Positions 44,316 through 56,684 of a DNA stretch of 64,000 nucleotides are shown in pieces. The first letter of the stretch is position 1; each line of letters opens with the position of its first letter. The position numbers and the translations under genes are program-made. The notes beneath the pieces are model-generated. The model was not told the origin of the DNA, made no database searches, and was given only the letters and a program-made list of their open reading frames with translations. The DNA is from Puccinellia tenuiflora (taxonomy: Eukaryota > Streptophyta > Magnoliopsida > Poales > Poaceae), in assembly GCA_012064385.1 (NCBI GenBank), contig QRDG01000420.1, forward strand, positions 803,553-867,552, given 5' to 3'.

Positions 44316-46057
44316 ATGGCGCTATGCAGATCGAAAGCTCCCAAAGGGAAGACGCAGAGGAGGGATCGACGCAGACGAAACAGCCGGGCTCGATGCTCGG
44401 AATTAGCCGGCAGAGCAATCCTCGTCCACCCATGCCACGGCTGGAGGGGATGACGGACGATGCATGGCAATTGGATTGCCACCGACGGCGGTTGAGCACA
44501 GAGCAGCGGAATAGGTGGCGCGTCAGACAGACGACGGAGAAGGCAGCGGCGGAGCTTGCCGCCATGAACCAAGCTTTCACCATGGGAGCAAGCAAGGAGA
44601 GCTTCATCGCGCCGGTCCTCAGTAGAAGGAGCGGTAGCTCATCCTCGCACTCATCATACTACCAAGAAAGCGCCACCGCCACGCAAATATCTAGGTTTTC
44701 CCTCAAGTACGGCGATAGCGAGCTTGGCTGCTTCAACCCGAACGTGGTCTTCTGGCCTCGACCTCAACTAGTCGTACGAGGTGTCGTCGGTCCTGTGGAG
44801 GGGTTCAAGTTCATCTGAGGTAACCGGCGTCGACTAACAAATCCAGGCCGAACGCAGCTTGTTATTCGGTCCGGGCACACCCAATGTGGTCGACTGAACG
44901 CCGCCCAACTTTCTGACCGGCGACCAGGTATGGATTTTAGGATGCTGTGTTCTACATACGTAGACGAGCAATGATGATGAGCATTGGGTTTTTCTACGCA
45001 TAGGGCGTCGACGACATGCACACCATAATCAATCACGACGCCCCACATGAAGGAGAAGAGGACGTCGGCAACACTGACAACGAGGAGACGTCACCGAGGG
45101 TGAACCAGACGCCAACGGTGAAACCGAGAAGGAAAAGCGCCCCAAGAACCGTGGAATCTGTTGGACGCCTAAGGAGGACGAGTGCTTGGTTGAATCTTGG
45201 AAAATGGTGACCGGCAGCGCGATCAATGGTGCCAATCAAACGAGCAAAGCCTATTGGACTAGAATCAAGACCAAGTTCAACGAGCGCAAGTTCACCAAGG
45301 ACTACCACAAGGTGCACATGGATCGCAACCAAGGCGCCATCGAGCATAGGTGGCACCATCCAAAAGATTGTCAACAAGTTTCATGGATGTCTTGAGAATA
45401 TTCGTGAAATAAACAAGAGTGGGAAGAACTACGACGATCAAGTAAGTTCATGTCATCGCCGGCCGATGTCAAGTTCGAGTTGGCATGCCTTGATCATGGA
45501 TTGACGTCTCTTTTTTTCCGTAGATCATGGATGCACTAACCTTTTATCTAGAGATCAACAAGGACAAGGAGTTCGGCTTGATGCATTGCTTCAAGTTGCT
45601 CCAAAATTGCGAGAAGTGGAAGGCGCATCGGAAGACACTCGCGTGGGTCAGCCGCACCGACGTCGACAATGTTTCCAACTCGAAGGGGTGGCCCATGGGG
45701 ACTAAGAAAACCAAGGCGATTGTGGCGGCAAGGGCAGGCTCTGAACGGGTAGCGGCATCCATCGACAAGGTCTTTGCTGATGTATCGATGAACTCAAGCT
45801 TGAGGCATGCCCAAATTGACAAAAGGTGGGACGCCTTGTTGCAGAAGGGCGACATGAAGCTGGAGCTCACCATGTCCAAAGTCATCGTGTTGAAGAGGAA
45901 GGAGGACGTCATAATCTTGACTGCCGACGTTTCGAACATGACCCCGCAGGTTAGGGCGGCACACGACATGCTTTGCGTTGACATCTTGAGAGAACTCGGG
46001 CTCGGCCAGGCACCACACACGGCTACTCGTATGGAGGTCGACGACGAAGAGACCTAG
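44316..46057 (+). pseudogene. PIF/Harbinger ORF1-type gene (Myb-like and NAM-associated domains), decayed
   Basis: The clearest part is a Myb/SANT-like segment at about 45130-45350 (ICWTPKEDECLVESWKMV, NQTSKAYWTRIKTKF), then FHGCLENIREINKSG. Next is an intron with GTAAGT at about 45441 and an acceptor TAG at about 45523, and then a last exon to 46057 (FGLMHCFKLLQNCEKW, a coiled stretch and the C-terminal helix). This is the layout of the 'NAM-associated C-terminal domain' proteins tied to PIF/Harbinger transposons. At least one frameshift (about 45350) breaks it, and the 44316-44820 frames upstream cannot be joined with confidence. A Harbinger-type terminus lies downstream at 46492, with no transposase in between. 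Confidence 0.5.
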
Positions 46058-46063
46058 GAGGTC

Positions 46064-46160
46064 GACACTGACGAGACCCAGGATGGCGGCCATGACACAC
46101 AGGGCCAGGACAGTGGCCACAACACACAGGGCCACGACGGCGGCCACGACGACACATACT
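46064..46160 (+). repeat. Short minisatellite
   Basis: About three imperfect copies of a 27-30-bp unit, 'ggccacgacacacagggccaggacggc', right after the last stop codon of the decayed gene. In the upstream frame it would encode GHDTQGQD-like repeats, so it may have been coding before the stop at 46055. Confidence 0.6.
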
Positions 46161-46359
46161 ACAACATCAATGGCGAGGGATTTTGATTTCTCCTCTGTGC
46201 TAGACTTTGCGCCCTTTTGATGGCCTGTGGCCAAGACTTTAGATCATGGCCGAGACTTTGCGCCCTTTTGATGGCATGTGGACGAGACTTTCGATTATGG
46301 CCGAGTATTTTAAATGTTGCATGTTTTCATTTGATTATTTTCGACCAAAAAATACCACG

Positions 46360-46495
46360 CGGCACAACAGCTATTGGCGCCGCGACTGGGTAGCGATGAC
46401 GCCAATAGACGCCATCTCGTCCGGATGACGCCAATAGAGCTCATCCGGACACTCATCCGGACGCTCTATTGGCGCCCCGGCTGGAGATGCTCTTA
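46360..46495. mobile_element. Right terminus of a PIF/Harbinger-like element
   Basis: The sequence ends GGCTGGAGATGCTC followed by TTA (46493-46495). GAGCATCTCCAGCC next to TTA is a common grass Harbinger terminus with a 3-bp target duplication. Just inside is a subterminal hairpin with arms GCCAATAGAGC (46430-46440) and GCTCTATTGGC (46463-46473). I found no matching left terminus. Confidence 0.45.
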
Positions 46496-46834
46496 TATAT
46501 GTGGAATCTCTGTGTTGTCTTCTCTTCATTTCCATACCCTGATCTTTTTTATTGCGTTTACACCCAGAGGAAAAAAAGGTTGTGCCCGCGCGCTGCACTA
46601 CTGCATCATCACGTGGCGCCTACCCACTCTGCGCACCCGCCAACGCACTGGAGGGCGGCCTCCCTCCGATCGCCCTCTTTTTTTTACGACTGAATCATTT
46701 TTGTATCTTGTCAAATATGAAATGTGGAACAATGATTATATCACTTATTTTCACATTTTAATTCCGTGGTTTTTATTTTTCCTAATTCTATTCCGTTTCA
46801 TGTGTGCAAAAATATCTTAGCGTGATCAGAAGGA

Positions 46835-47006
46835 CCAATTATGTGCAACTTATGTGCAACCCACGTTACCCACACACTTTGTTGCAACTCATGTGTAACT
46901 GTAAATTTTCATTTGCATCTCATGTGCAACTCACCTACAATCTGAATAATCTCGGTTGCAACCTATGGGGGAAATCTGAGTTGCAACTCATATACAACTC
47001 ATAGGC
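46835..47006. repeat. TGCAACTCATGTGCAACT motif cluster
   Basis: At least nine copies of (G/T)TGCAAC(T/C)(C/T)A within about 170 bp, at irregular spacing. No open frame of note. It looks like the internal part of a decayed non-autonomous DNA element. Confidence 0.5.
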
Positions 47007-47059
47007 TGTACGAATCACGATGTACGTCTATCGATTAGAAAGTTGAGTCAACTCTAACT

Positions 47060-47083
47060 TAATTCTCACTCGAGTGAGAATTA
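47060..47083. repeat. Perfect 24-bp palindrome
   Basis: TAATTCTCACTCGAGTGAGAATTA reads the same on both strands. A shorter palindrome, GTTGAGTCAAC, lies just before it (47042-47052). These could be abutting terminal repeats of a small DNA element or a chance structure. Confidence 0.8.
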
Positions 47084-47275
47084 GCAAAATCGTTAATATA
47101 ATCACGCATACATGGATAAGGTATTGTTCGCTTAGGCAAATGCCGAGCAACAATTTGGGGGTATTGGGAGTGTTGCGAACGTGAAAACATATGGTTTCCT
47201 AAGTATCTCCTTTGCTCCTCTCTTCTCCCTCTCCCCTGCTTCGTCCCCATTGAGAGTCGCCACCGTCAAGGCGGA

Positions 47276-47932
47276 TTGCGCCCTCCTTCCTATCTAGCGG
47301 TGCAGACGGCTGACATGGAGGTGGATGCGCAGCGCAGGATCTACAGAGTGGATTTAGGTCTATGTGTAGTTTTTTCCACATGGCTATTGGTGATACGACG
47401 TTTGCAAGAAGCTTCCTTGCGCGGCTCGCGACCAGTGGTGAAGGGTGGCCAACGAGCTTCTCTAGTTATTCTTCTTGGTGAAGAGCAATACAAATCTGGC
47501 AAAGGATTTACTAATAAGCTTGAGGGACCTCCTGTCTCTTGTGATCTCGCTGGTTTTGTCCGTCATGGTGACGGGTGCTGGTGGGGATTACGAAATCTGG
47601 AGATCATGGGAAGGTTTATGATGCTTCGATGGGTGGAGTCCATTGATATATTGTGCCAATATTATGCTTGGCCGAAGTGGTCACTCTGCGCTTGGGTGCT
47701 TGTTGCACCTAAGCCACCTCTTCCTCTTGGCTTGCGTGGTTCTACGGAGGATCTTCAATCTCAGCATGGTGCTCTGCTGCCACAAGTGTTCATATCCCCG
47801 ACGGCAAGGTCGGCGGACGTGGTTCGAGGTCTAGCTATAGTGATAGCGGAGAAGGACCCGGTCATGTTTCTTATTTGCTTCGGTTCCTTTTTGCACATTG
47901 TGAGTTCCATGTGTAATTTAAAGTTCTTATGA
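47276..47932 (+). other. Open frame of unknown status
   Basis: An uninterrupted frame of 218 codons. I recognise no domain, and codon use gives no strong signal. The sequence after it (to about 48025) is AT-rich and ends in 'aatagagggagta', which resembles the right end of a Stowaway-type MITE. The frame could be part of a decayed transposon. Treat as doubtful. Confidence 0.2.
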
Positions 47933-48371
47933 TCTTTGTTTTGTAATTGTACGCCCACTGCTTCATAAGAAATTTTGTCTTTGACTAAACTTAGGACGCA
48001 AGGTAAATACAAATAGAGGGAGTAGCAAAAAATAGTAATTATATATTTATTTCCCGATAATAAGTTGTATAAAAAATCTTATGTGTTACATGTCTTTTAC
48101 GGTATCCATGGAAAGTATAATATTTACTGTGGCAGACCTGATGTAAAGTGAAAACTTTGCAAGATTTGACGCATAGGAAACAAGCGGCAATTTACCTGGT
48201 GCAAGTGCAATTCAAAATACTACAGTAACCCTAGAATATTCGTAATCTAACCGAAAGTGCGTGTAGGAACTGAAGAAGTATCAGATTGTTTACAGAATAT
48301 GACAAACTACAAAAAACAAAGGAGCATGCTTCAAATTAATGTGAACCATGATGCGAAAGCATGATGTGCAG

Positions 48372-48722
48372 TGTCAAGCCTCGGTAGGCTGATCATCCGA
48401 CGAAGGGGGGAAGGAGGAGGAGCATTCGGAGCTCAGATCTAGACTAGGCTGGAAGGTAAAGTGCAAGAAAGAAAGATACATGAAAATAGGGTTTGTTATC
48501 AGCGTGCCTCCCAACCTCCCACTCCCGCTCCTTTATATGGAAAGAGCAGGACCACGCAAGTTTAGATTATTACAAGCCATAGCGTTTTAGGGTGCTAAGC
48601 CCAATTACAAGATAAAAGATACATGACGGATCTGGGGCATAGGATCTAGACGAAGCGGTATCCACGCATCCAGGCCGTCCACCATTGTTGATGTCATCTT
48701 TCCTTCAGTTCAGGTCCTGACA
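48372..48722 (-). repeat. 3' LTR of the minus-strand gypsy element
   Basis: On the plus strand it reads TGTCAAGCC ... GGTCCTGACA, with TGTCA/TGACA ends (351 bp). A 'cctttatatgg' TATA-like box is at about 48531-48541. The 5-bp flank on its outer side is TGCAG (48367-48371). Confidence 0.8.
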
Positions 48723-48737
48723 GTACTCCCCCCTCAA
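48723..48737 (-). other. Polypurine tract of the minus-strand gypsy element
   Basis: On the minus strand, TTGAGGGGGGAGTAC directly precedes the LTR start TGTCAGG, as expected for the plus-strand primer. Confidence 0.8.
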
Positions 48738-48746
48738 CACAATACC

Positions 48747-48854
48747 TCAGGGATTGAAGTCTGGGAATGTTGAACGCATGAATTCGACGTCCTCCCAAGT
48801 TGCCTCCTCCGGGGTCATGTTATCCCAGTGAACCAACCATTGTGGACACTCAAC
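48747..48854 (-). pseudogene. Gypsy pol, last piece (chromodomain-like C-terminus)
   Basis: Encodes CPQWLVHWDNMTPEEATWED followed by a short tail ending FPDFNP and TGA (48747-48749). This W..W...EATWE signature is the chromodomain-like end of chromovirus integrases. It is cut at 48854 by the copia solo LTR. Confidence 0.8.
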
Positions 48855-50078
48855 TGTTGGGAATATGCCCTAGAGGCAATAATAAAATGGTTTATTAAGC
48901 ATATTCATGTTTATGATAATAGTTTATTATCCATGCTATAATTGTATTAACCGGAAACACAATACATGTGTGGAATATAAACAACCAGGTGTCCCTAGTA
49001 AGCCTCTACTGGATTAGTTCGTTTGTCAAGAGATGGTTAGAGTTTCCTAACCATAGGGCTTGTTATAGTCACTTGATAACGGATTCATATCATTAGGAGT
49101 AATGATGTGATGGACAAGACCCAAATAATAAAGAGTTGCAATTGATCGTGTCACATAGTTTCATTGCCAACACTTTTAGTATGCCAAGTATAGTTTACTT
49201 AGACCATGAGATTATGTCACTCCCGTTTACCGGAGGAATGCTTTGTGGACATCAAACATCACTACGTAACTGAGTGATTATAAAGGTGGCTTTCAGGTAT
49301 CTCCGATGGTATTTGTTGGGTGACATGAATCAAGAGTGGGATTTGTCCTTCCTTGTGACGGAAAAGATATCTCTGGACCCTCTCGGTAATATAGCATCAG
49401 AAAGGTTGCAACCATGTGATTAAGTGGTAATCACGGTGATCCTATATTATGGACGAGTAAAGAGAATTTGCCAGGTACGAGATGAAACTAGATATGGCGA
49501 TATCGACGATCGAATCTCGGGCAAATTAAATATCGTGAGACAAAGGGAATCGTATATGAGATTAAGAATCTCCGGCATCGTGGTTCAATCGATAAGGAAC
49601 TTCGTTGAATATGTAGGAGTCAATATGGACATCCCGGTCCCGCTATTGATTATTGATATGATCATGTCTACATGTTCTCGAACCCGTAGGGTCACATACT
49701 TAACGCTCCGATGTAGCTAGGGTTAGCGATGAGATATTTGATGGTATGAACAAATGATGATTCGGAGTCTCGGATGGGATCCTAGACGTCACGAGGAGTT
49801 CCGGAAGAGTCTGGAGAATAAGATTCATATAAGGAAAGTGGTTTCCGGAGGTATTGAAAAGGTTCGGTAATTTTCTGGCAGGGTACCGGAATATTCTAGA
49901 AGGTTCTAGAGGAGTCTAGAAGTGGGGCCCATAGGAGTATGGGGCCCACATGGAATAAAGGGATGGTGGACTGGCCTCATGGGCCAGCCTCACCAAACCC
50001 CAAAGGCCCATGCGGGCTAGGGCAAAAGGGGGCCGGCCAAAAACCCTAACCCTAGGGCGGCTAGCTTGGGGGCCAAGC

Positions 50079-51979
50079 TGTTGGGAATATGCCCTAGAGG
50101 CAATAATAAAATGGTTTATTAGCATATTCATGTTTATGATAATAGTTTATTATCCATGCTATAATTGTATTAATTGGAAACATAATACATGTGTGGAATA
50201 TAAACAAACAGGTGTCCCTAGTAAGCCTCTACCGGACTAGTTCGTTAGTCAAGAGATGGTTAGAGTTTCCTAACCATGGACTTGTTATAGTCACTTGATA
50301 ACGGAGTCATATCATTAGGAGTAATGATGTGATGGACAAGACCCAAATAATAAAGAGTTGCAATTGATCGTGTCACAACAGTTTTATTGCCAACACTTTT
50401 GTATGCCAAGTATAGTTTCCTTAGACCATGAGATTATGTCACTCCCGTTTACCGGAGGAATACTTTGTGGACATCAAACGTCACTTCGTAACTGGGTGAT
50501 TATAAAGGTGGCTTTCAGGTATCTCCGATGGTATTTGTTGGGTGACATGAATCAAGACTGGGATTTGTCCTTCCTTGTGACGGAAAAGATATCTCTGGGC
50601 CCTCTCGGTAATATAGCATCAGAAAGGTTGCAACCATGTGATTAAGTGTTAATCACGGAGATCCTATATTATGGACGAGTAAAGAGAATTTGCCAGGTAA
50701 CGAGATAGAACTAGATATGGAGATATCGACGATCAAATCTCGGGCAAATTAAATATCGGTGAGACAAAGGGAATCGTATATGAGATTAAGAATCTCCGGC
50801 ATCGTGGTTCAATCGATAAAGAACTTCGTTGAATATGTGGGAGTCAATATGGGCATCCCGGTCCCGCTATTGATTATTGATATGATCATGTCTGCATGTT
50901 CTCGAACCCGTAGGGTCACACACTTAACGCTCCGATGTAGCTAGGGTTAGCGATGAGATAATTGATGGAATTAACGAATGGTGATTCGGAGTCTCGGATA
51001 GGATCCCGGACGTCACGAGGAGTTCCGGAGTGGTCCGGAGAATAAGATTCATATAAGGAAAGTGGTTTCCGGAGGTATCGGAAAAGTTCCGGAATATTTC
51101 GGTAGGGTACCGGAAGGTTCTAGAAAGTTCTAGAGGAGTCTAGAAGTGGGACCCACATAAGATATGGGGCCCACATGGACCAAAGGGGTGCTGCTGGCCA
51201 CTTGGGCCAGCCGCACCACACAAGGGCCCATATGGGCCAAACCGGCCAAAGAAGCCCAAGGGGAGGCGCCCAACTTGGGGGCCAAGGAAAGGGGGGGGCC
51301 GGCCAGCCCTCCCCAAACCCTAGCCGCCCCATATAAAAGGAGGGGAGGGGAGGGCTGCGCCCCATCCAAGGCTTGCCCTAGCCGCACCCTTCCCTTGCCC
51401 TAGCCGCCGCCTCCTCCACCTCTCCCATGGCGCCACCTCTCTCCCCGGAGGGCTGCCGCCGTCTCCACCACCATGGCTGCTGCACCACCCCTAGATGTAG
51501 GGCTGCTGCTGCACCTCCTCCCAAGCCGCACCTCCCCTAAGCCCTAGGGCTGCTGCGCCTTGTCCTCTCCCTCTCCCTCTCACATGGCTTGGCGAAGCCC
51601 TGTCGGACAGAGGACTACACCATCAACGCCACCACAACCGTCGTGGTGCCGAGATCCATCTAGCCATCTCCACCTTGCTTGCGGGATCAAGAAGGAGGAG
51701 ATCTACATCGAGCCGTACGTGTGGATACCGCGGAGGTGCTGCCCCTTGTGGCACCTCGTCGGATTGGACTTCGAGGAAATACATCTCCTCGCGACTAGAT
51801 GAGTCTAGTTGCGGGGATCGACTAGCCAACCCCTGCACCGACAAAACGCGTTTGTTGATCTTCAAGGGTAAGAGATTGGATCTCATCTTCGCTACCTTCG
51901 TCTAATAGATCTAGATCCTTGGGGTTTATTCCGCTTGTTGCGTAGGAAAATTTTTGTTTTCTATGCTGCGACCCCTTCA
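50079..51979 (+). repeat. 5' LTR of the nested copia element
   Basis: TGTTGGGAATATGCC to CTGCGACCCCTTCA. A TATAAAAGG box is at 51332-51340. The short open frames within it recur in the 3' LTR and have no domains. Confidence 0.95.
51332..51340 (+). promoter_or_regulatory. TATA box of the copia 5' LTR
   Basis: TATAAAAGG, about 640 bp before the LTR end, preceded by repeated 'aaaccctagccg'. The 3' LTR has the same box at 57938-57946. Confidence 0.7.
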
Positions 51980-51980
51980 G

Positions 51981-51998
51981 TGGTATCAGAGCCTAGAT
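51981..51998 (+). other. Primer-binding site of the nested copia element
   Basis: TGGTATCAGAGCCTAGAT, one base after the LTR end, is the standard initiator-methionine tRNA primer site of copia elements. Confidence 0.9.
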
Positions 51999-53224
51999 CT
52001 ATTCGTAGATGTTGGTGCGATTAGAACACAAGTGTTGTGGGCGTTGATATTTTATGTTGCTACCTTCTCGCGTGCACTTTGCGTCTTTGCGGTATTGTGA
52101 GATGAAGCGGCCCGGACCAACCTTACTCGTCCACGCACGAGAGACCGGTTCCACGACTGACATGCAACTTGTTTTGCATAAGTGGCTGGCGGGTGTCTGT
52201 TTCTCTTGCTTTAGTGAAGATGCAATTTTCAATGGAAGGCCTTTCAAAAGGATGAGTAAATAAGCAACTACTATATCACCGTTGTGGTTTTGCGTAGATT
52301 AGAACGGTTCTATCTCGTTGACCCAAGCCACGTAAAAATTGCATAAACAAAGTAGAGGACGTCTAACTTGTTTTTGCAGAGGGGTCATGTGATGTGGTAT
52401 GGCCAATATGTGATTTGTGATAATGTATGCAATGATCATGTTTGTAATCTTTCGCGACTTGCATGTCGTCGAGTACGGCAACCGGCAGGAGCCATATGGT
52501 TGTCTTTTATTTTATGTGACCTGCGTGTCATTGAATCACCATGTAATTGCTTTACTTTATTGCTAAGAGTAGCATTAGTTGTAGTTGCAATAGTTGGTGG
52601 ACAACCATGGTGATGGCGCCACGATGATGGAGATCATGCCGGAGATGGAGATCTTGCCGGTGCTTTGAAGATGGTGATCAAAAAGCATAAGAAGAAAGGC
52701 CATATCATATCACAATTATGAATTGCATGTGATGTTAATCCCTTTTTGTGCACCTTATTGTTATGCTTAGATGTGATCGCGACGGTAGCATGATAAGGTG
52801 ATCTCTCACTGTTAATATCAAGATGTGTTCTTCCCTAGTATGCACCGTTGCCAAAGATCTTCGTTTCGAAGCACCACGTGATGATCGGGTGTGATAGATT
52901 CAACGTTCACATACAACGGGTGTAAGCCAGATTTACACACGCGGAAATACTACGGTTTCCTTGACGAGCCTAGCATGTACAGACATGGCCTCGGAACACA
53001 AGAACCGAAAGGTTAAACACGAGTCATATGGATGATATGATCAACATGGTGATGTTCACCATTGAAGCTACATCATCTCACGTGATGATCGGTTGTGGTG
53101 TAGTGGATTTGGATCGTGTGTCACTAAACAACCAGAGAGATGTTGAGTTTAGTGGGAGTTCATTAAGATGAACTAAAATTATCATAAACAAAAGTCCAGA
53201 TGTCTTTGCAAAAATCCTTGTAGA

Positions 53225-53890
53225 TCATGGTTGACTACGGTAGTTTCGTTGCTGAAAAACTGCGTCTCGATGGGTCAAATTTGTTGAGTTGTACCTGCGT
53301 CCTGAAAAAAGTCCTACACACCAATGATGAGCTCTACATGTTAGAAGAACCTATAGGAGATAAACCCAAATATTTCTACAAGCGATGAAGAGTACATGGA
53401 GTGGTTTTGAACCACCTACTTGAAAGTCAAGTGGATGATGTGCACCTTCATGAATTCTGACCTAGGTAGACAATTCAAGAACTTGACTGCAATGGAGATT
53501 GTTGGTGAGTTGAAAATAGTTTTTCAGCGCAAGTTAGAATTGTAAGGTTCGAATGTCTGAACGGTTTTCTTTCACTCAAGATGAAAGAGAACACTTGCTT
53601 GGAACAATACCTGAGGATAATGCATGAGATACATCATCGTCTAGTGCTTGTTTGGAACCACGAGATGAATGACGGTTTCGCGACAGATGGGGTGATACGC
53701 TAGCTTCTCCCCAGCTTCAAGAATTGTGTCGGAGACTAGGTCATGGGAAGGGATTTGATCACTTTCTGTGAGTTTGTGTCTCGGCTGCGTCATGTCAAAG
53801 TGGAACCCATAGCAAGAGAAGTTGACAATGCAGAAAGTATATATTGATATACAAGTTATAAGTGTTTAAGTCCAAATTGCAATTGTGGCG
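53225..53890 (+). pseudogene. Decayed copia gag-like stretch
   Basis: Fragments in shifting frames recall BARE-type gag: MVDYGSFVAEKLRLDGSN, a TNDELYMLEEP-like block, FECLNGFLSLKMKENTCLEQYL and RHVKVEPIAREV. Stops and frameshifts are frequent, so no gag protein can be made. The region upstream (51999-53224) is untranslated leader. Confidence 0.55.
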
Positions 53891-56673
53891 GTTCCGATAA
53901 GTATTTGATACTCATTCTGTTTTATGAAAACAGAACCTGCTGCTTGAGATTTGCATAAAGGATATGGGAAGACGTTGCGGAATGGTGGCAATCAAGGAGT
54001 TGATGCTGGCAACGATCTGTCTCTACATTTATCATTTTGGATTAGAGGATTTGAATAAGTGTTGTAATCAAATTAAGTGTGATTTTAATTAGTGTGTCTT
54101 GCTTATGTGAGACGGTTATTCATGTTAAAGACAATGGTTGTTCTATTTTCATGAGTAATCCTTTTTGGAAATCACAAGTTTTCGATTATAAGTGTATTAT
54201 TCTTATTATAATCTAAATGATAAATTGGTTGAACATTTATAAAATAAAAGACATACTAAAATATCCAAAACTTAATAATGACAATTGTTTTAGTCGTGCT
54301 AAAGATTGAATAAACATTTTGATGTTTTATCAATGCGCCTTATTGTAAGGAGTATGACTAAAATGCCACCCTTTGGAAGAGTGCCATGAATTGCCGAAAA
54401 TAAACACAAGTGTTGGTTGTATTTTCAGCAAATGTTAGATGTCATTATTTTGTGTACTCCATCATAAATGATTAAATAGGTGTATTTATTCGAGTTATGA
54501 TATTTGATGAGATCAAATAAATTTCTGGAGTTTAGGATATTAAGTTAACAAGAAAATTGAGTCTTTATGATTGATCAAAGACAAATATTTGAGTTATATG
54601 TTAGTATGTGGACTTGTGAGAAGTGTTATCACAAATTACAATATTTAGAATATTTTCAAAGGAGTTTGATATGTCCTAAGATATTGTAATCACACACTAT
54701 TTGATATTGTGTGGTCTCAAAGAAGGGTTTTACTTCGGGGGTTTAATAATAGCATTTAGATTTATTTGATAAACACTCTGTTTAGAAATAAGGATCTATT
54801 TAATGATTTGCATTTCGCATATGAGTTATGTGAAACAGTGGTTTCATTAATTATGAGATAATTAGAAACTATTGCAAATAAAGTTTGTAGTATATTCATA
54901 TGTGACTATGAATAGAGATTCCACAATGAGAGACTAAAAGGGACAAATCAATTGTTGATTGTGTTAAATGTTTTAGTGGATTTATCGTGAAAAGGTTTCA
55001 TTGATAAAAGAATTGATGGAATGGAAAAGCTAAAACCTTGCTAGTTTATGTATCAAGTGGCACATATGTAAAGTGCTATGTTGGTTAAAACTTGACACAT
55101 AAAGGAATTGATGATGGTGATCATTGAATTTCGGTTTAGCTTGTCTAAAGAAAAGTAGGATTCAAGAATATAAAATTTTGTCAGGTTACAAAATAATATT
55201 CATGATTTACTTGTCATGTTTGAGAAACAAGACATACCTACGAAACTACAAAGAAGAAATAGAAACCTTAAATACGAAAGTGACTAAGAGTCATTCGATG
55301 TTAAGTTTAAATCACAAAGTAATTGTTGCTTGATTTTGTGAAAGTGATGTTTCACATATTTATTCCTCAAAAGGTGTTTTGTAGAGAATAAATAAAACTT
55401 AAAGCTAGTAGAGTACTAGTGTTCGTATAAAGAGTTCTCGATATTAATAGTTAATTAAGAATTTTGGAGGTGTCCAAAATATCGAGAAAATACACGAGTG
55501 TGATCTAATTAAGATATGTGGTGACATATATTAAGTCAGAGCAGAAACTATTTTCCAAGATCAAAATATGTGGTGACATATGTTTGAGTGGGAGCTAGTT
55601 AAATCATGGTCAAATATAATGATAACATATTTCTGAGTGGGAGCCAAAGTGGTTTCACAATTTAATATGTGTATGGTGTATATTTGAGTGGGAGTTTACA
55701 ACATCTTGTTTGAGTGAAATGGAGATTTCATAAATGTTGTAAATAAGTCAGGAACCAACGTATAACTTATGAAGTTAGTTTGAATGTCAAATATCCATGG
55801 AGATGGATGTATCTATGGAGGATAGATATGTTTGATAAAGCATTATGTCAGGATGTTTAACCTAAGTAAGATTTTGAAGGAGTTCAAAATAAAACAAGAG
55901 AAGAAAGGTTCATCTGCTTGTGAGAAATAGGTGAAACATTGAGTTGATAACTCAGTACAAAATGATGGTTGGAGGATATGTTAGAATTCGCTATGAATCG
56001 TTCATAGGACTAAACATATAAGAACCATGTGTTTGTATTTGACGATATGTGACCCAAGTTCTTGGTTAGAAGAACATGTTAAATGAGGAGTCATTTTTCA
56101 TGGAGTTGAGATAATAGAATCTAGAGATTGGTAGACTTGGTTGAAGTCATAAAACCAAACTAGATTGGGGATCTCATAATAGCAGAAGCGCAGCGAAAGC
56201 ATGATCGAAAATATCGAAGTGACATGATAGCACTGTCGATTTGTGAGTCTACAACATATAGGAGTATATGATTAATTCAAGGATTAAAAGATATAATATT
56301 ATGGTTTGAGAAATTTTGTTTCAAGACTGAGTGAGTTCCGGGTGCACATGCTATGTGAAAGTTCTCTTGACTGATCATACGTCATGTAGGCATAAAAGGG
56401 AAACGAAAATCTCACTCTCTAACCAAATATATTATATTCATCATGTGATGATGAGAATTATCATGTGATGATAATAGGTTTATCATGAGATGATAAAGTA
56501 ATGTCAAATTAGGTGACATTGACGTTTTGCAAAGAACATAAAGAACTGTATAGTACAGAACACGGACAGAACCTCTTCCACGAGCAAACATGATCAGCAC
56601 TGAGACTCCATGAGTGTTAGACACCATGAGTGTTGGATCGAGAAAATGTAAACTAGATTATTGACTCTAGTGC
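53891..56673 (+). other. Non-coding interior of the copia element
   Basis: About 2.8 kb of AT-rich DNA without a frame above 70 codons. A 'tttgagtgggag' phrase recurs at about 55584, 55633 and 55685, and resembles the sequence next to the polypurine tract. No pol motif is detectable. Confidence 0.6.
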
Positions 56674-56684
56674 AAGTGGGAGAC
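56674..56684 (+). other. Polypurine tract of the nested copia element
   Basis: AAGTGGGAGAC directly before the 3' LTR, as in BARE/Angela elements. Confidence 0.85.

Noticed and set aside
48000..48025. Complete Stowaway MITE
   Set aside because: Only one end resembling 'gagggagta' is seen; no matching left end or TA duplication was found.
51120..51387. Overlapping frames on both strands in the copia LTRs (also 57727-58009)
   Set aside because: They are low-complexity Gly/Pro/Trp readings of GC-rich LTR DNA, duplicated with the LTR.
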